A stretch of DNA of 36,227 nucleotides from Natrinema soli (GCF_028618695.1 NZ_JAQIVI010000618.1:1-36227); one strand, 5' to 3'; counted from the stretch's first letter, positions 1-7,536 are shown. Numbers and translations are program-made. Notes: generated by a model not told the origin, from the letters alone.

Positions 1-66
1 TACACAACGACCGCACCAATCACTCAACGGACAGACTCCAGCCGAGGTGCTAAACTAGACAGTGCC
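1..66 (+). mobile_element. End of an IS6-family insertion sequence (3' end of transposase plus terminal inverted repeat)
   Basis: The first 58 bases read in frame as the C-terminal tail of an IS6-type transposase (TQRPHQSLNGQTPAEVLN, then TAG at 56-58). The terminal inverted repeat follows at 49-66 (GCTAAACTAGACAGTGCC). The same tail and repeat recur, on the other strand, in the complete element at 9433-10173. The rest of the element lies outside the window. Its insertion ends an ArdC-like gene at base 67. Confidence 0.85.
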
Positions 67-741
67 CTCAATATCAAAGTGCAATAAGGCGTGGGCGAAC
101 TCGTGGATGAGTGTCCCAGCGAGATCCGCTTGGTTGTCTCGACTCTTCACCTCGACTCGCGGCTGCATGGTCATCGGACAGCGTTGCTTGCAGACTCCCT
201 TCCTTCCCCGTAGTACCACTCGTCAGGGGAGCCAATCTGTGCATCGACATCCAACTGCTCGGCGCTCTCGAGGAGGGCCGGCACCAGATTACTGGCATCA
301 CCATATGCTTCGGTTTCGAGATCAGGAAGCGGCTCTCCGTCGGACTGCGAGATATCGAAGACCGTCGTACTCACAATCACTATTTTCGTGGTACGACGGG
401 GAGTTTCCGCATTCGGGACACTGTTTCGTGATGATCGGTGCCCAGATCCAGATCGCGCTCTCGCCTTCCTGGACGTAGCGCTCGAACTCGTTTGCCCACG
501 TGTTGTACCCTGCAACGCGGGTTGCGTGGGGACACTGCTGTTTGATCAGGAGCGTATTTCGGTACGAGTAGTCGTGGAAGTGGCTCTGTACGTCGAGCCA
601 GGCTTTGAACTCCTCACTGGCCGCAGCGTCGTCGACGAGGTCCACGAGGTCGTCAACCCACGTTTCGATCGTACTGGTCATCTCGTCGCTGCGCGTCTCG
701 GTGTCGGTGAACGAGGCTGCTCGCTCTGTGGTCACTGCCAT
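67..741 (-). pseudogene. ArdC-like antirestriction/zinc metallopeptidase protein, frameshifted and cut by an IS
   Basis: From ATG 741 the reading begins MAVTTERAASFTDTETRSDE and continues with the ArdC-type ssDNA-binding domain common on haloarchaeal plasmids (FKAWLDVQSHFHDYSYRNT, then YNTWANEFERYVQEGESAIW). A CPECGNSP zinc motif follows. The frame is then lost near 370-420. The next part (TTVFDISQSDGEPLPDLETE) continues in a second frame and the peptidase part (GTLIHEFAHALLHFDIEG, with the HExxH-type motif HEFAH) in a third. The gene stops abruptly at the IS end at 66/67, so the C-terminus is missing. Known ArdC-type proteins protect incoming DNA from restriction. With at least two frameshifts and a truncation this copy should be inactive. 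Family assignment is from recognised motifs. Confidence 0.8.
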
Positions 742-782
742 TGGAATCACTCGTGTTGACGCTCTCGCCTGCTCGAAAGCGC

Positions 783-811
783 CTCACCCCTCTCAGGGGT
801 ACAACAACACC
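783..811 (-). promoter_or_regulatory. Plasmid-gene leader motif, copy 1 (CCCCTCTC/AGGGG hairpin followed by ACAACAACAC)
   Basis: The + strand reads CACCCCTCTCAGGGGTAC followed by AACAACAC. It therefore precedes the ArdC-like gene, on the minus strand, by about 45 nt. CCCCT and AGGGG can pair. Close relatives of this block occur at 2498-2527, 2783-2812 and 5597-5625, always in the same orientation, and the first three precede genes. I infer an RNA leader or transcription control element. Its function is not shown. Confidence 0.5.
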
Positions 812-1013
812 ACTCTCGTCACACACCTGATTTCGAATGAAAAAACGGCTCACGGCGGGATGAAAACGCTCCGTTCACCGACGATCTCCTCGAGTCGATT
901 CTGCGTCCGGTGCTCGAAGTTAGAAGAACTCGCCGATGCGTACGAGCGTGAGGGCGTTGACAAGGAGATTGATACGAGCGAGGGACGTACTGTTGCAGAT
1001 ATTGACGGTACAA

Positions 1014-1460
1014 TCACTCTCCGGTGTCGTCAGGAACGACAGTGAATCCGAGAGTACGGAAGTCGCCATCGAACGCAAATACGTGATCGATATCACGCTC
1101 ACGGGCGAGGATCGCTGTCGTATGATCTACGAACGAAATCTGTTGATCATCGTATTCGGCGAATTGGTCTGCGGTGGCATCGAAGGTGGGCTGGCCGACC
1201 GTGAGGATATTAAAGGTCTCCGACTCCCGGACTGCGTCTAGGGTACGGATTGCGACGTCGTGGCCGAGTTTGTAGAGACACAGCGTTACTAACTCCGAGA
1301 GGACAGCCTGCGAGGTGTAGATCGGTCGGTAGGGGAGATCTCCACGCCGAATTTTCTCAAAAACTCGAGTGGTCCTTTCGTGGTGCTGATCGTCGTCGTC
1401 AGCCCGCGCGTAGAAAGCGCCAGTGTCAACGAACAGTGGTGTTGCTCCTTCCGGCGTCAT
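1014..1460 (-). CDS. PIN-domain ribonuclease toxin (VapC-like)
   Basis: This 148-residue protein has the PIN-domain layout. An early Asp sits in FVDTGAFYARAD, a conserved Glu in QAVLSELVTL, and two late acidic positions in ISFVDHTTAI and HVFAFDGDFRTLGF. These acids bind the metal that PIN nucleases use to cut RNA, in most cases tRNA or mRNA when they act as toxins. The ATG at 1460 overlaps the stop of the upstream HTH gene by four bases (ATGA), so the two are co-transcribed and probably translationally coupled. This order, DNA-binding protein first and PIN nuclease second, is that of a toxin-antitoxin operon. The frame is intact and the acids are present, so it is likely active. Confidence 0.85.
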   Translation of the reverse strand: MTPEGATPLFVDTGAFYARADDDDQHHERTTRVFEKIRRGDLPYRPIYTSQAVLSELVTLCLYKLGHDVAIRTLDAVRESETFNILTVGQPTFDATADQFAEYDDQQISFVDHTTAILARERDIDHVFAFDGDFRTLGFTVVPDDTGE

Positions 1461-1804
1461 GCATCGCCATACAGGATCTCATCAATGCGTTCCGAGACGT
1501 CGCTCTCGCCGGACGCTCCGGGCTCAAGGTCCCAAAATGAATCATCAGGGTTGACCTCATTCGGCTCCGGGTGGGAATCAACGAGCCACCATACGACTCG
1601 TCCCGCGGTCTTCCGGCTGGCGGTGCGGTTCTGATTCTCGAGTGCAGTGAGCTTTCGACGGGCGGTCTCGCGCGAGCAGTCAAGCGCCTCCGCTACGTCA
1701 CCAGAGGTGACAACGGGACCCTCAACGACCTCGAAAACGCCGAGGACATCGTCGAGCGTGACCGCCTCTGTATATCGTCCGTTTTCGGCGCGCTCTCGTG
1801 ACAT
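1457..1804 (-). CDS. Winged-HTH DNA-binding protein, probable antitoxin of the PIN toxin
   Basis: This is a 115-residue protein. ATG 1804 (MSRERAENGRY) is preferred to upstream alternatives because a TATA-like GCTTTTGCC lies about 25 nt upstream. Residues about 15-70 form a winged helix-turn-helix (VVTSGDVAEALDCSRETARR as recognition region, then a wing around RKTAGRVVWW). The tail after residue 75 is acidic (PEPNEVNPDDSFWDLEPGAS) and could bind the toxin. It is not a standard VapB (AbrB or RHH) antitoxin. Haloarchaea pair such wHTH proteins with PIN nucleases. It probably represses its own operon through the TTGTGG half-sites at 1837-1894. Function is inferred from position and fold. Confidence 0.75.
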   Translation of the reverse strand: MSRERAENGRYTEAVTLDDVLGVFEVVEGPVVTSGDVAEALDCSRETARRKLTALENQNRTASRKTAGRVVWWLVDSHPEPNEVNPDDSFWDLEPGASGESDVSERIDEILYGDA

Positions 1805-1836
1805 ACATCTCACTTCGAGAGGGGAAGGCAAAAGCA

Positions 1837-1894
1837 TTGTGGCATACACCACATGGCGAATACCACAATCTCAGTTACCTTGTGGCGTATACAA
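1837..1894. promoter_or_regulatory. Cluster of TTGTGG half-sites, probable operator of the wHTH/PIN operon
   Basis: Within 58 bases upstream of the HTH start there are TTGTGGCATA at 1837, CCACA at 1849-1853, CCACAA at 1863-1868 (TTGTGG on the minus strand) and TTGTGGCGTA at 1880. The first two form an inverted repeat TGTGG-N6-CCACA. This is the arrangement expected for cooperative binding of the HTH protein next to the promoter. Binding is inferred. Confidence 0.5.
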
Positions 1895-2163
1895 TAATCC
1901 CTAGCTCATACTGACCACCGCTCGAACGTCGATCTCGAGCCTGTGAGACGGTACAGGCACCGCTCGCACTCGAGAAACTGCTCTCCTCCATCATTGAATC
2001 GTCCAGTCAACACCGCTACCTCGCAGCGGGGCACGGATCACCGTGGGTGTAGCCGCCTTTGACTGGTGGATCGGGAGTCGCGGCGGCCAGAGCGCGTATG
2101 TGTGCTCTTGCGCTCGCCCGTGTGACTCTCTGTTCGTCAGTCTGAGGGGCATCCCGGGAAGAA

Positions 2164-2487
2164 TCAGTCACTGTTCCCACCGGGCGAGTCGAAGAGGAAC
2201 TGGAAGCTGGCGTCCTCGCCTGTCAGCGTCAGCTGGTCGTCGGCCGTCTCCGCGAACAGCGATGTCTGGTCGGTATTGTCGCCTTCCGAGTATCGAACTT
2301 CGACACGATCGTCGATGCTGAACTCGCTGGCCACGGGGCGATCGAGTCGTGCTTCGACCTCGCGATGGCTGACGTCAGCACCGAAATCCTCGAGGGAGGT
2401 CGCAACGCTTTCTTCGGTCGGTTCGAGTCCGCCGTCAGCGGTGAACGCTGTCTGCTGTTGGATCGTGATCTCGGATCGATCTGTCAT
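2164..2487 (-). CDS. Uncharacterised haloarchaeal plasmid-type protein
   Basis: This is a 107-residue acidic protein beginning MTDRSEITIQQQTAFTADGG. The start at 2487 is chosen because the leader motif at 2498-2527 sits immediately upstream, and the longer reading (MHPREGWRVFQ) would run through that motif. Residues about 25-60 (TEESVATSLEDFGADVSHRE) look alpha-helical and regulator-like. Residues 65-80 (FSIDDRVEVRYSEGDN) look like a beta strand segment. I see no catalytic motif. Such small proteins accompany ArdC-like genes on haloarchaeal plasmids. I do not recognise a function. Confidence 0.6.
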   Translation of the reverse strand: MTDRSEITIQQQTAFTADGGLEPTEESVATSLEDFGADVSHREVEARLDRPVASEFSIDDRVEVRYSEGDNTDQTSLFAETADDQLTLTGEDASFQFLFDSPGGNSD

Positions 2488-2497
2488 CTGGAAAACC

Positions 2498-2527
2498 CTC
2501 CACCCCTCTCGAGGGTGCAAACAACAC
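2498..2527 (-). promoter_or_regulatory. Plasmid-gene leader motif, copy 2
   Basis: The + strand reads CACCCCTCTCGAGGGTGC followed by AAACAACAC. The inverted parts ACCCCTC and GAGGGT can pair. It ends about 14 nt before the ATG at 2487, so in the mRNA it would be a hairpin just ahead of the start codon. Confidence 0.5.
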
Positions 2528-2563
2528 TCCCAGCTGTCGCAGGCATCGTGATCGGTGGACCAG

Positions 2564-2773
2564 TCACGACTCCTCGCGAAGTCCTTCAGCTCGCTGGACT
2601 AGCAGTTTGAGGATCGGAAGGCGTTGTTGGTGCTGGTTTTCGTAGGCGACACACGCCTGAAGTGTCTCCATGTCGGTGATCGTCGCGACTCCCGCATCAA
2701 TGATTCGGGGATTCGATGACTCGAGGCGCTGCTGGGGCGTCAGTGGCTCGTTAGTCTGGTCGGTATCTGATAT
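2564..2773 (-). pseudogene. Small haloarchaeal plasmid protein whose start codon is ATA instead of ATG
   Basis: The minus strand has an open frame of 69 codons reading (I)SDTDQTNEPLTPQQRLESS, then NPRIIDAGVATITDMETLQA and a helical, basic tail ending in TGA at 2566-2564. The composition and the spacing to the leader motif at 2783-2812 match a real gene, but the codon where MSDTDQ should begin is ATA (2773-2771). The only upstream in-frame codons run into a TGA inside the leader motif. No ATG or GTG precedes residue 34, and the ATG there would remove half the protein. I therefore call it a gene with a lost start. Translation from ATA cannot be excluded. Confidence 0.5.
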
Positions 2774-2782
2774 TGTGGGATC

Positions 2783-2812
2783 CTCTCACCCCTCGAGGAG
2801 AGAAATAACACC
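2783..2812 (-). promoter_or_regulatory. Plasmid-gene leader motif, copy 3
   Basis: The + strand reads CTCTCACCCCTCGAGGAGAG followed by AAATAACACCAC. The stem here is extended (CTCTC with GAGAG around CCTCGAGG). It precedes the small gene at 2564-2773 by ten bases. Confidence 0.45.
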
Positions 2813-3151
2813 ACGAGACAGTGCTCTGATCTGACGACCATTTTGGAGCAGCGAGAGAGACTTGCCGTCCAGATTCCTAGTGGTGCTTCAACCGTCGGTT
2901 GATAGGTTCAGGAGTCCACAAGCTTGGGGAAGAATCATTATCTGATAGAAACGGCCTGCTGACTATAGAATATGGATTCAGCAAACTGACTTCGGTTGCT
3001 TCGAACGATCTGCGTTGAATCAGGCGGTCAGTATACCTGCAGATGTATTGCCTATTGATATTTTATATACATATATTTGATGGTAAGAAATGTTAAATGA
3101 TAAATGCAGGGTCTTATCCCGATGAATGTCATACCATAACATGATTGAGCA
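2813..3151. other. Intergenic stretch with AT-rich promoter region
   Basis: I see no gene here. The segment 3050-3120 is much richer in A and T than its surroundings (TATTTTATATACATATATTT and on) and probably holds the promoter of the GvpH-like gene at 3165. Confidence 0.4.
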
Positions 3152-3158
3152 GAGGTGA
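3152..3158 (+). promoter_or_regulatory. Shine-Dalgarno sequence of the GvpH-like gene
   Basis: GAGGTGA ends six bases before ATG 3165 and complements the 16S rRNA tail well. It fixes the start and shows that this mRNA has a leader, unlike most genes in the window, whose TATA boxes suggest leaderless transcripts. Confidence 0.65.
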
Positions 3159-3164
3159 ACGTCC

Positions 3165-3722
3165 ATGAGCAACGAAGACGAAACCGAGCGGGAAACCGGT
3201 AAATCGGAGAAATCCACATCCGATAGTCAACGAAAGGGGAACTCTCTTGGAGCTGCTCTTGAGGCCTCTCTTCAAGCTGTATTACAATCGGTGTCCGACG
3301 GGTTGGGGAAGCTAGTTGAAGAGAACAAAAGTGATATAGCACCCTCCAGAAGGTCCCCTCGACCACGTCCTTCTACTGGTAGAAAGCAGGCAAACCAAAA
3401 CCAGCGCATAGATACTGTGAAACGAAAGCGCGAGAAGCAGGTGGGTAAACCGGAATCTGAAGAGTGTTTAATTGACACCCGCTTCACCGACGGAGAGTTT
3501 ATCGTTGTTGCTGATATGCTTGGGGCGAGTATAGACGATATCTCAGTTGGAATTCACCCAAAGACTAACGAACTTGTTATTAGTAAGACAGGCACTGTTG
3601 TTGAACGAATTGACCTTCCGTGGACTTCGCCCGAAATGAAGAAAGCCTGGTTTAAGAATGGTATCCTAGAAGTCTACATGAAATCGGAAGATTCCGAATC
3701 ATTTAAAGAATCACCTTCATAG
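3165..3722 (+). CDS. gvpH: GvpH-like protein with Hsp20/alpha-crystallin domain
   Basis: This is a 185-residue protein. The first 95 residues are low-complexity and charged (NEDETERETGKSEKSTSDSQ, later a basic RRSPRPRPSTGRKQ stretch). From about residue 105 an Hsp20-type beta-sandwich follows: EFIVVADMLGASIDDISVGI, then NELVISKTGTVVERIDLPW and KNGILEVYMKSED. In haloarchaeal gas-vesicle clusters GvpH has this architecture and acts as a chaperone-like partner of gas vesicle proteins. No other gvp gene lies in the window, so this is an orphan. It could serve gas vesicles encoded elsewhere or be a general small heat shock protein. Its A+T content is higher than that of flanking genes and its promoter region is AT-rich, consistent with transfer. 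A Shine-Dalgarno site sets the start. Confidence 0.75.
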   Translation: MSNEDETERETGKSEKSTSDSQRKGNSLGAALEASLQAVLQSVSDGLGKLVEENKSDIAPSRRSPRPRPSTGRKQANQNQRIDTVKRKREKQVGKPESEECLIDTRFTDGEFIVVADMLGASIDDISVGIHPKTNELVISKTGTVVERIDLPWTSPEMKKAWFKNGILEVYMKSEDSESFKESPS

Positions 3723-3996
3723 AATATTAGCTTGTTCTAACTATTGTACTAGTGAGACTGGTACTATTCGGTAGTTTACTGGTCACGATGTTATGTCATT
3801 CACTAATACTGAACGACCGCTCTCCCGGTTGATCGGTTGCATCTCGTGGCTTTGCGCTATCTCTTCAGCAGTAAACTATAGAGATATTGTCGGCAAGAGA
3901 GCACTGACTGCAGAGCATCTATTCGACACACGCCCGCGTCTCACGCTAATTGGACCAAACTGACTGATTAGTAGATGTGTGAATACAGAATCCGAA

Positions 3997-4388
3997 TTAC
4001 AGTCGATCATCCATATATTGAGCGTACGTGTCGATAGAGGCTGTTTTCATACGGCTATCGACAGTCACTTGTTCAAAATCCAAATCAGTGACGGAAAGGA
4101 ACGCCCGACTATCGATGACGACTCCTTTATCGGTGACCCGGTCGATCCGGCGCAGATCACGGCGTTGTCAGTCTTGTATGGACACTTTGTGTAGCCAGCC
4201 TCGTACGCAGCGTTGATCCGATCGGCGTGCGGCTGCCGGATGCGATACCCACTCGGTCGCTTGCACTTTCACCCCTGTTTCGCTCCACAGTCCGGCCACT
4301 CGATCGTCAGGACCGGATGGTAGGGCTGAGCAAGCCCCCATCCTTCGCACGTTACGGCTGCTGTCACAGGGTCAGTGGTGGTTTCCAT
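3997..4388 (-). pseudogene. Degraded small zinc-finger-like protein
   Basis: Read from ATG 4388 the minus strand gives METTTDPVTAAVTCEGWGLA, then a Cys-rich block LTIEWPDCGAKQG. An in-frame TGA at 4271-4269 interrupts this, and KCKRPSGYRIRQPHADRINA follows in the same frame, then AAYEAGYTKCPYKTD. The pattern C-x-G...KCKRPSG...PHADRI resembles small Cys/His zinc-binding proteins of phages and haloarchaeal plasmids. After about residue 85 a second plausible coding stretch (DKGVVIDSRAFLSVTDLDFE) continues in another frame to a TAA at 3999-3997. A stop and a frame change point to decay. The family is not certain. Confidence 0.45.
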
Positions 4389-4611
4389 AAGTCTCAGCTC
4401 TCGAGACCGTCGAACAACACATCGGCCGTACTCGCGTTGTCCCGGACCGATCTCGCTTACACTCCCAAACCGATCGTGAACTGCCCGGTCTCATTGCTCT
4501 ACGCAGAGGCTGAATCTACTTCGTAAGTACTATTTTACGGTTATTTCGTGCTTATTGCTAGCAGTGGGCAAAGTATTACGACCGCACGCCACGTAGACGT
4601 ATTGAGGGCCC

Positions 4612-4890
4612 ATGAGGATCGTTCAGAACGTGATCCGCTGGTACAGACTCAATCATGGCGTCGGGAAAGAGATGCTGGAGAGTGGTGCTGAACTCATGCC
4701 ATGTCCGTACTGTGAAAAGGAGACACCAGTCTTTCAGTCAACATATAATTCGGCAGGACTGCCGATTTTGTTCAGTGTCTGTCTCTGGTGTGATGGCTTT
4801 ATTGAATTCAGTGGCGCCTCCCTGGAGCCACATGAGCCGTATGCAACCGCACACGATCCCCAGACTGAGGAGCGGCATTCGAAGCCATAG
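4612..4890 (+). CDS. Small protein with two CxxC zinc-ribbon knuckles
   Basis: This is a 92-residue protein. Two CxxC pairs, CPYC at 31-34 and CLWC at 57-60, are spaced as in a zinc ribbon, with a hydrophobic strand between them (GLPILFSVCLW). Nothing marks an enzyme. The next gene starts 23 bases after its stop, so the two may be one transcript. A role in nucleic acid or protein binding is possible but only inferred. Confidence 0.55.
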   Translation: MRIVQNVIRWYRLNHGVGKEMLESGAELMPCPYCEKETPVFQSTYNSAGLPILFSVCLWCDGFIEFSGASLEPHEPYATAHDPQTEERHSKP

Positions 4891-4913
4891 TTTGTTCGTT
4901 TGCCTGTAGAATT

Positions 4914-5324
4914 ATGGATGCTGTTACCGTGACTCGTGGCATGGGCACGGATGATTCGTACTCGACCGGTCTCCTTGAACGAGAGGCAGAGAACCCGGCT
5001 GTTGGAACGTTCCCACCAACCGTGTCGTCGTCTGCGTTCGATGCCGTGACCCGTGGTGATCTCGTTTATTGGGGAGAATGGTCAGATCGGGATGCTCTCG
5101 TGGTCACGAGGTACCGGTCAGTCTACGATGCCGATTCTCGGTTCACAGAGTTGGGCCAGTCTCTGCTCGACAGCGACGGTGCGACTACGCTCCCGCCGCC
5201 CGTCGTGGATCGCATCGAGCAATGGGCAGCGGAGAAGATCCATTTTGTCCGGGACGAGTCAGTACCGATGGTCTGCTTGCTTATGGGTGACGATGCGTTT
5301 CAGACGCATAGTAACGAAGAATAG
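4914..5324 (+). CDS. Uncharacterised haloarchaeal protein
   Basis: This is a 136-residue acidic protein. ATG 4914 gives MDAVTVTRGMGTDDSYSTGL. Residues about 50-75 (GDLVYWGEWSDRDALVVTRY) look like beta strands, and 90-115 (PPPVVDRIEQWAAEKIHFVR) look helical. There is no signal peptide, membrane segment or recognised motif. Acidic composition and intact frame support it as real. It follows the zinc-ribbon gene closely in the same direction. Confidence 0.55.
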   Translation: MDAVTVTRGMGTDDSYSTGLLEREAENPAVGTFPPTVSSSAFDAVTRGDLVYWGEWSDRDALVVTRYRSVYDADSRFTELGQSLLDSDGATTLPPPVVDRIEQWAAEKIHFVRDESVPMVCLLMGDDAFQTHSNEE

Positions 5325-5746
5325 AAAGGTGAGTTGTTATCTCTCCTCAGCTGGAGTGGTCACGCGAAGCTCGGTAATCCACTTAGGGGATGGTAGACCA
5401 ATGGCCAGAGACATCTATCAATTTCCATCACGAGTGGGGATGCCGATCGTATTGTGAGACATGTGGGCTCGTACGGCCAGGGCGCCCCCAAGTACTGCAC
5501 CCGAGGGACCGGCATCGTAGGGCGGTTCGGTGGCGGGCGCTGGAAGTGATTTCTGCTTCTGATTCCCTCGTCGGGACGAGTGATCGCTTCGCCCCTCTAC
5601 CCCTCTCTGAGGGTCGAACAACGCTCTCTCGAGACGTCTGTTCACGCAGAAAACCGAGTCAGTCGAATCTTAGCGTCCCCTCCTGACAGAAATAACAGTC
5701 GCACTTCTCGAACGGATCTCCTCAACACGTTCGGCAATGCCTCCGC
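5325..5746. other. Gene-poor stretch with one leader motif
   Basis: I see no convincing gene. A short minus-strand frame from about 5530 to 5421 (EPPYDAGPSGAVLGGALAVR and on) follows the leader motif at 5597-5625 and might be the remnant of the gene that motif once served, but it lacks a clear start. Confidence 0.35.
5597..5625 (-). promoter_or_regulatory. Plasmid-gene leader motif, copy 4
   Basis: The + strand reads TACCCCTCTCTGAGGGTC followed by GAACAACGCTC. The paired parts ACCCTC and GAGGGT can form a hairpin, and the AACAAC tail matches the other copies. No intact gene follows it on the minus strand. Confidence 0.45.
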
Positions 5747-6178
5747 CTACTGCTGCTCCCACAGCATCTCGATGCGCTCTTCGATCCGATCAAGGACGAG
5801 GCGGCTCACGTCGCGGTGATCGTCCGGCCACTGAGCGTTCTCCGCGTCGGTGCGGCTAGCGGCCGGCGGTGGATGGAAGTGATCCCGTGAGTTGTGCGCG
5901 TTCGGATGCCGATCCCATCGACACTTCCAGTCGCTGTCCCGCCGCTGCTCCTGGTAGTGGAAGTTGAAGTCGTCGTTGCGATACCAGCGGATCTCAAAGC
6001 GAGCAGACGCCCCGTTCGGGTAGTAGTCGCCAGACAACTCGACGCGGAGGTGCAACTTCTCTTCCTCGACGATCGCCGCCGACTCGAACATACGACTCCC
6101 GCCAAATCGGGAACGCATTCGCTCCAACACCGACCGGTCTATCGGTGCGGGACTCGCACCGTCATCCGTCGGCACCAT
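5747..6178 (-). CDS. TumE-like (DUF6516-type) putative toxin
   Basis: This is a 143-residue protein from ATG 6178 (MVPTDDGASPAPIDRS), one base after the stop of the upstream HTH gene. The longer open frame is rejected because it would lie inside that gene. The body carries the pattern I associate with the TumE/DUF6516 toxin-like family: beta strands EEKLHLRVELSGDYYPNGAS and RFEIRWYRNDDFNFHYQEQR, an aromatic-basic region WKCRWDRHPN, then NSRDHFHPPP with conserved His residues. A C-terminal helix (VSRLVLDRIEERIEMLW) follows. In haloarchaea such proteins follow an HTH protein, as here, in what is read as a toxin-antitoxin pair. The biochemical target is unknown. Confidence 0.65.
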   Translation of the reverse strand: MVPTDDGASPAPIDRSVLERMRSRFGGSRMFESAAIVEEEKLHLRVELSGDYYPNGASARFEIRWYRNDDFNFHYQEQRRDSDWKCRWDRHPNAHNSRDHFHPPPAASRTDAENAQWPDDHRDVSRLVLDRIEERIEMLWEQQ

Positions 6179-6179
6179 C

Positions 6180-6698
6180 TCAGCTGTGCGACGGGGCCGT
6201 CGAGCCAGCGGCCTTTCTCCGGGCGCGTTCGTGTAGGCGACGCTCCTCGATGATGGTAGCCCAATTACCGAGGTCCACGTACGCGTCGTCAATCCGCTCC
6301 GCGTCGAACTCGAGGACATCGACCTCGGCGGGCGAGTCGACGCCGTATTCGTCGCGGTACTCCTCGATCCGGTCGGTCAACTCCGACACGCGGGCCTGCA
6401 ACTCGTCGACAGTGTTCTCCCGCGCCAGCTTGTTGACCCGCCGCCACTCGAAATAGTCGTCGTTGCGCTCGTACCTGACCGGCCGGCCCTCATGCCGAAT
6501 GACGATGCCGAGGTCGGCGTAGAAGGACAGGTGTGTCCGTGCCGACTCCCCCGAGCAGTCCGCCCGCTCGGCGATCTCGGCGGCCGTCATCGGCTCTCGG
6601 GCGTGTAGTACCGCACCGTACACGCGCTGCTTCGTGTCCTCGCCTTCGAACGGTCTATCGAACGGGGGCGGGCCGTCGCGGCGGGCATCGTCTGTCAT
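6180..6698 (-). CDS. Winged-HTH protein (DUF7342-like), putative antitoxin/regulator
   Basis: This is a 172-residue protein. ATG 6698 (MTDDARRDGPPPFDRP) is preferred. An ATG at 6725 (MCVNSVGGS) is nearer to the TATA-like ATATATTTT at 6743-6752 and remains possible. Residues about 25-85 form a winged HTH (VYGAVLHAREPMTAAEIAER, then ADCSGESARTHLSFYADLGI). A long helix follows (about 95-125, VDELQARVSELTDRIEEYRD) that could dimerise. The C-terminus is helical and basic. It sits one base ahead of the TumE-like gene and probably neutralises it and represses the operon. The function is inferred from gene order. Confidence 0.7.
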   Translation of the reverse strand: MTDDARRDGPPPFDRPFEGEDTKQRVYGAVLHAREPMTAAEIAERADCSGESARTHLSFYADLGIVIRHEGRPVRYERNDDYFEWRRVNKLARENTVDELQARVSELTDRIEEYRDEYGVDSPAEVDVLEFDAERIDDAYVDLGNWATIIEERRLHERARRKAAGSTAPSHS

Positions 6699-6752
6699 AC
6701 TCCCACCAACGGAGTTAACACACATATTTCTTCCTCTGGGCAAAATATATCG

Positions 6753-7117
6753 CTCAAAGTCCTAGCCACTCGCCGTGCGCCCCAACCATCTTCGACCCCA
6801 CGCTCGCCGCCACCCACGCCATCGTGTAAGACACGAACTACCAATTATCGCTGAGGGTGCCAAAAAAATCATAAGTTAAGAGTTTCAACAGAGCCGACTA
6901 TCCTCCTTTCGTCGAGAGAGAGACTGTTCGCTGTTGTCCTACAGCCGCGCTGTCGCTATCGTTACGCCGTCTCCGGAGTCCCGCTGCTCGAGTTCAAGAG
7001 TTCGTAGTTTCTCGCTATCCTGAATGACGGCGCTGTCGGCGCTCTCGGTGCTCTTGGTGCCTGTCCCCTGCTTCGTATTGCCCTTTCTTCTGACGCCGGC
7101 TTTTCTGAACTCACTGA
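6753..7117. other. Gene-poor stretch
   Basis: I see no gene I can defend. Short hydrophobic readings on the plus strand from 7024 (SVLLVPVPCFVLPFLLTPAF) may be eroded membrane protein sequence belonging with the fragment at 7118-7282. Confidence 0.3.
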
Positions 7118-7282
7118 ACACATTGCTGGACCGTCCCCGTTCTCATTTCAGCTGTCTTCCTCGCCGTCGATCTCTGGTGGATTGTTCCACTGCTGTTTGT
7201 TCTGTCCTATTGGATAGTTTTTATGATCTCAAAAGGGGAAGAAAACTACAGCAGAGACGGTTCGTTTAGTGGTCATCGGTAG
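7118..7282 (+). pseudogene. Fragment of a small membrane protein
   Basis: A 54-codon plus-strand frame with no start codon reads VPVLISAVFLAVDLWWIVPL, then LFVLSYWIVFMISKGEEN and a polar tail to TAG at 7280-7282. Two adjacent hydrophobic helices followed by a charged end are typical of a membrane protein C-terminus. The frame is closed upstream by TGA at 7115-7117. I do not recognise the family. Confidence 0.4.
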
Positions 7283-7536
7283 CGTACTTTTCTGACCTGG
7301 TAGCAAGAATGAAGATTGGTTTCTGAAATTTCACTCTTCAACCGCTGACTCGTGGCCATAACATTCCTATCCCGACGCCGCACCCCTATTCAACAGAGCA
7401 GCTCAATCAGTTGCTGGCTGTGCTTGATCGATTGGCGCTGCATCTCAAACATCGTTTCGATCAGAGGTGTTGCGTTGGTCATGGGTATCGTGGGTAAGAT
7501 AGCTGTCCGTCCAGTTGTCGCACGGTGGACGGGCAT

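Noticed and set aside
4168..4350. 60-codon minus-strand frame and 4227-4526 plus-strand frame as genes
   Set aside because: They are off-frame shadows of the better reading METTTDPVTAAV...KCKRPSGYRI on the minus strand.
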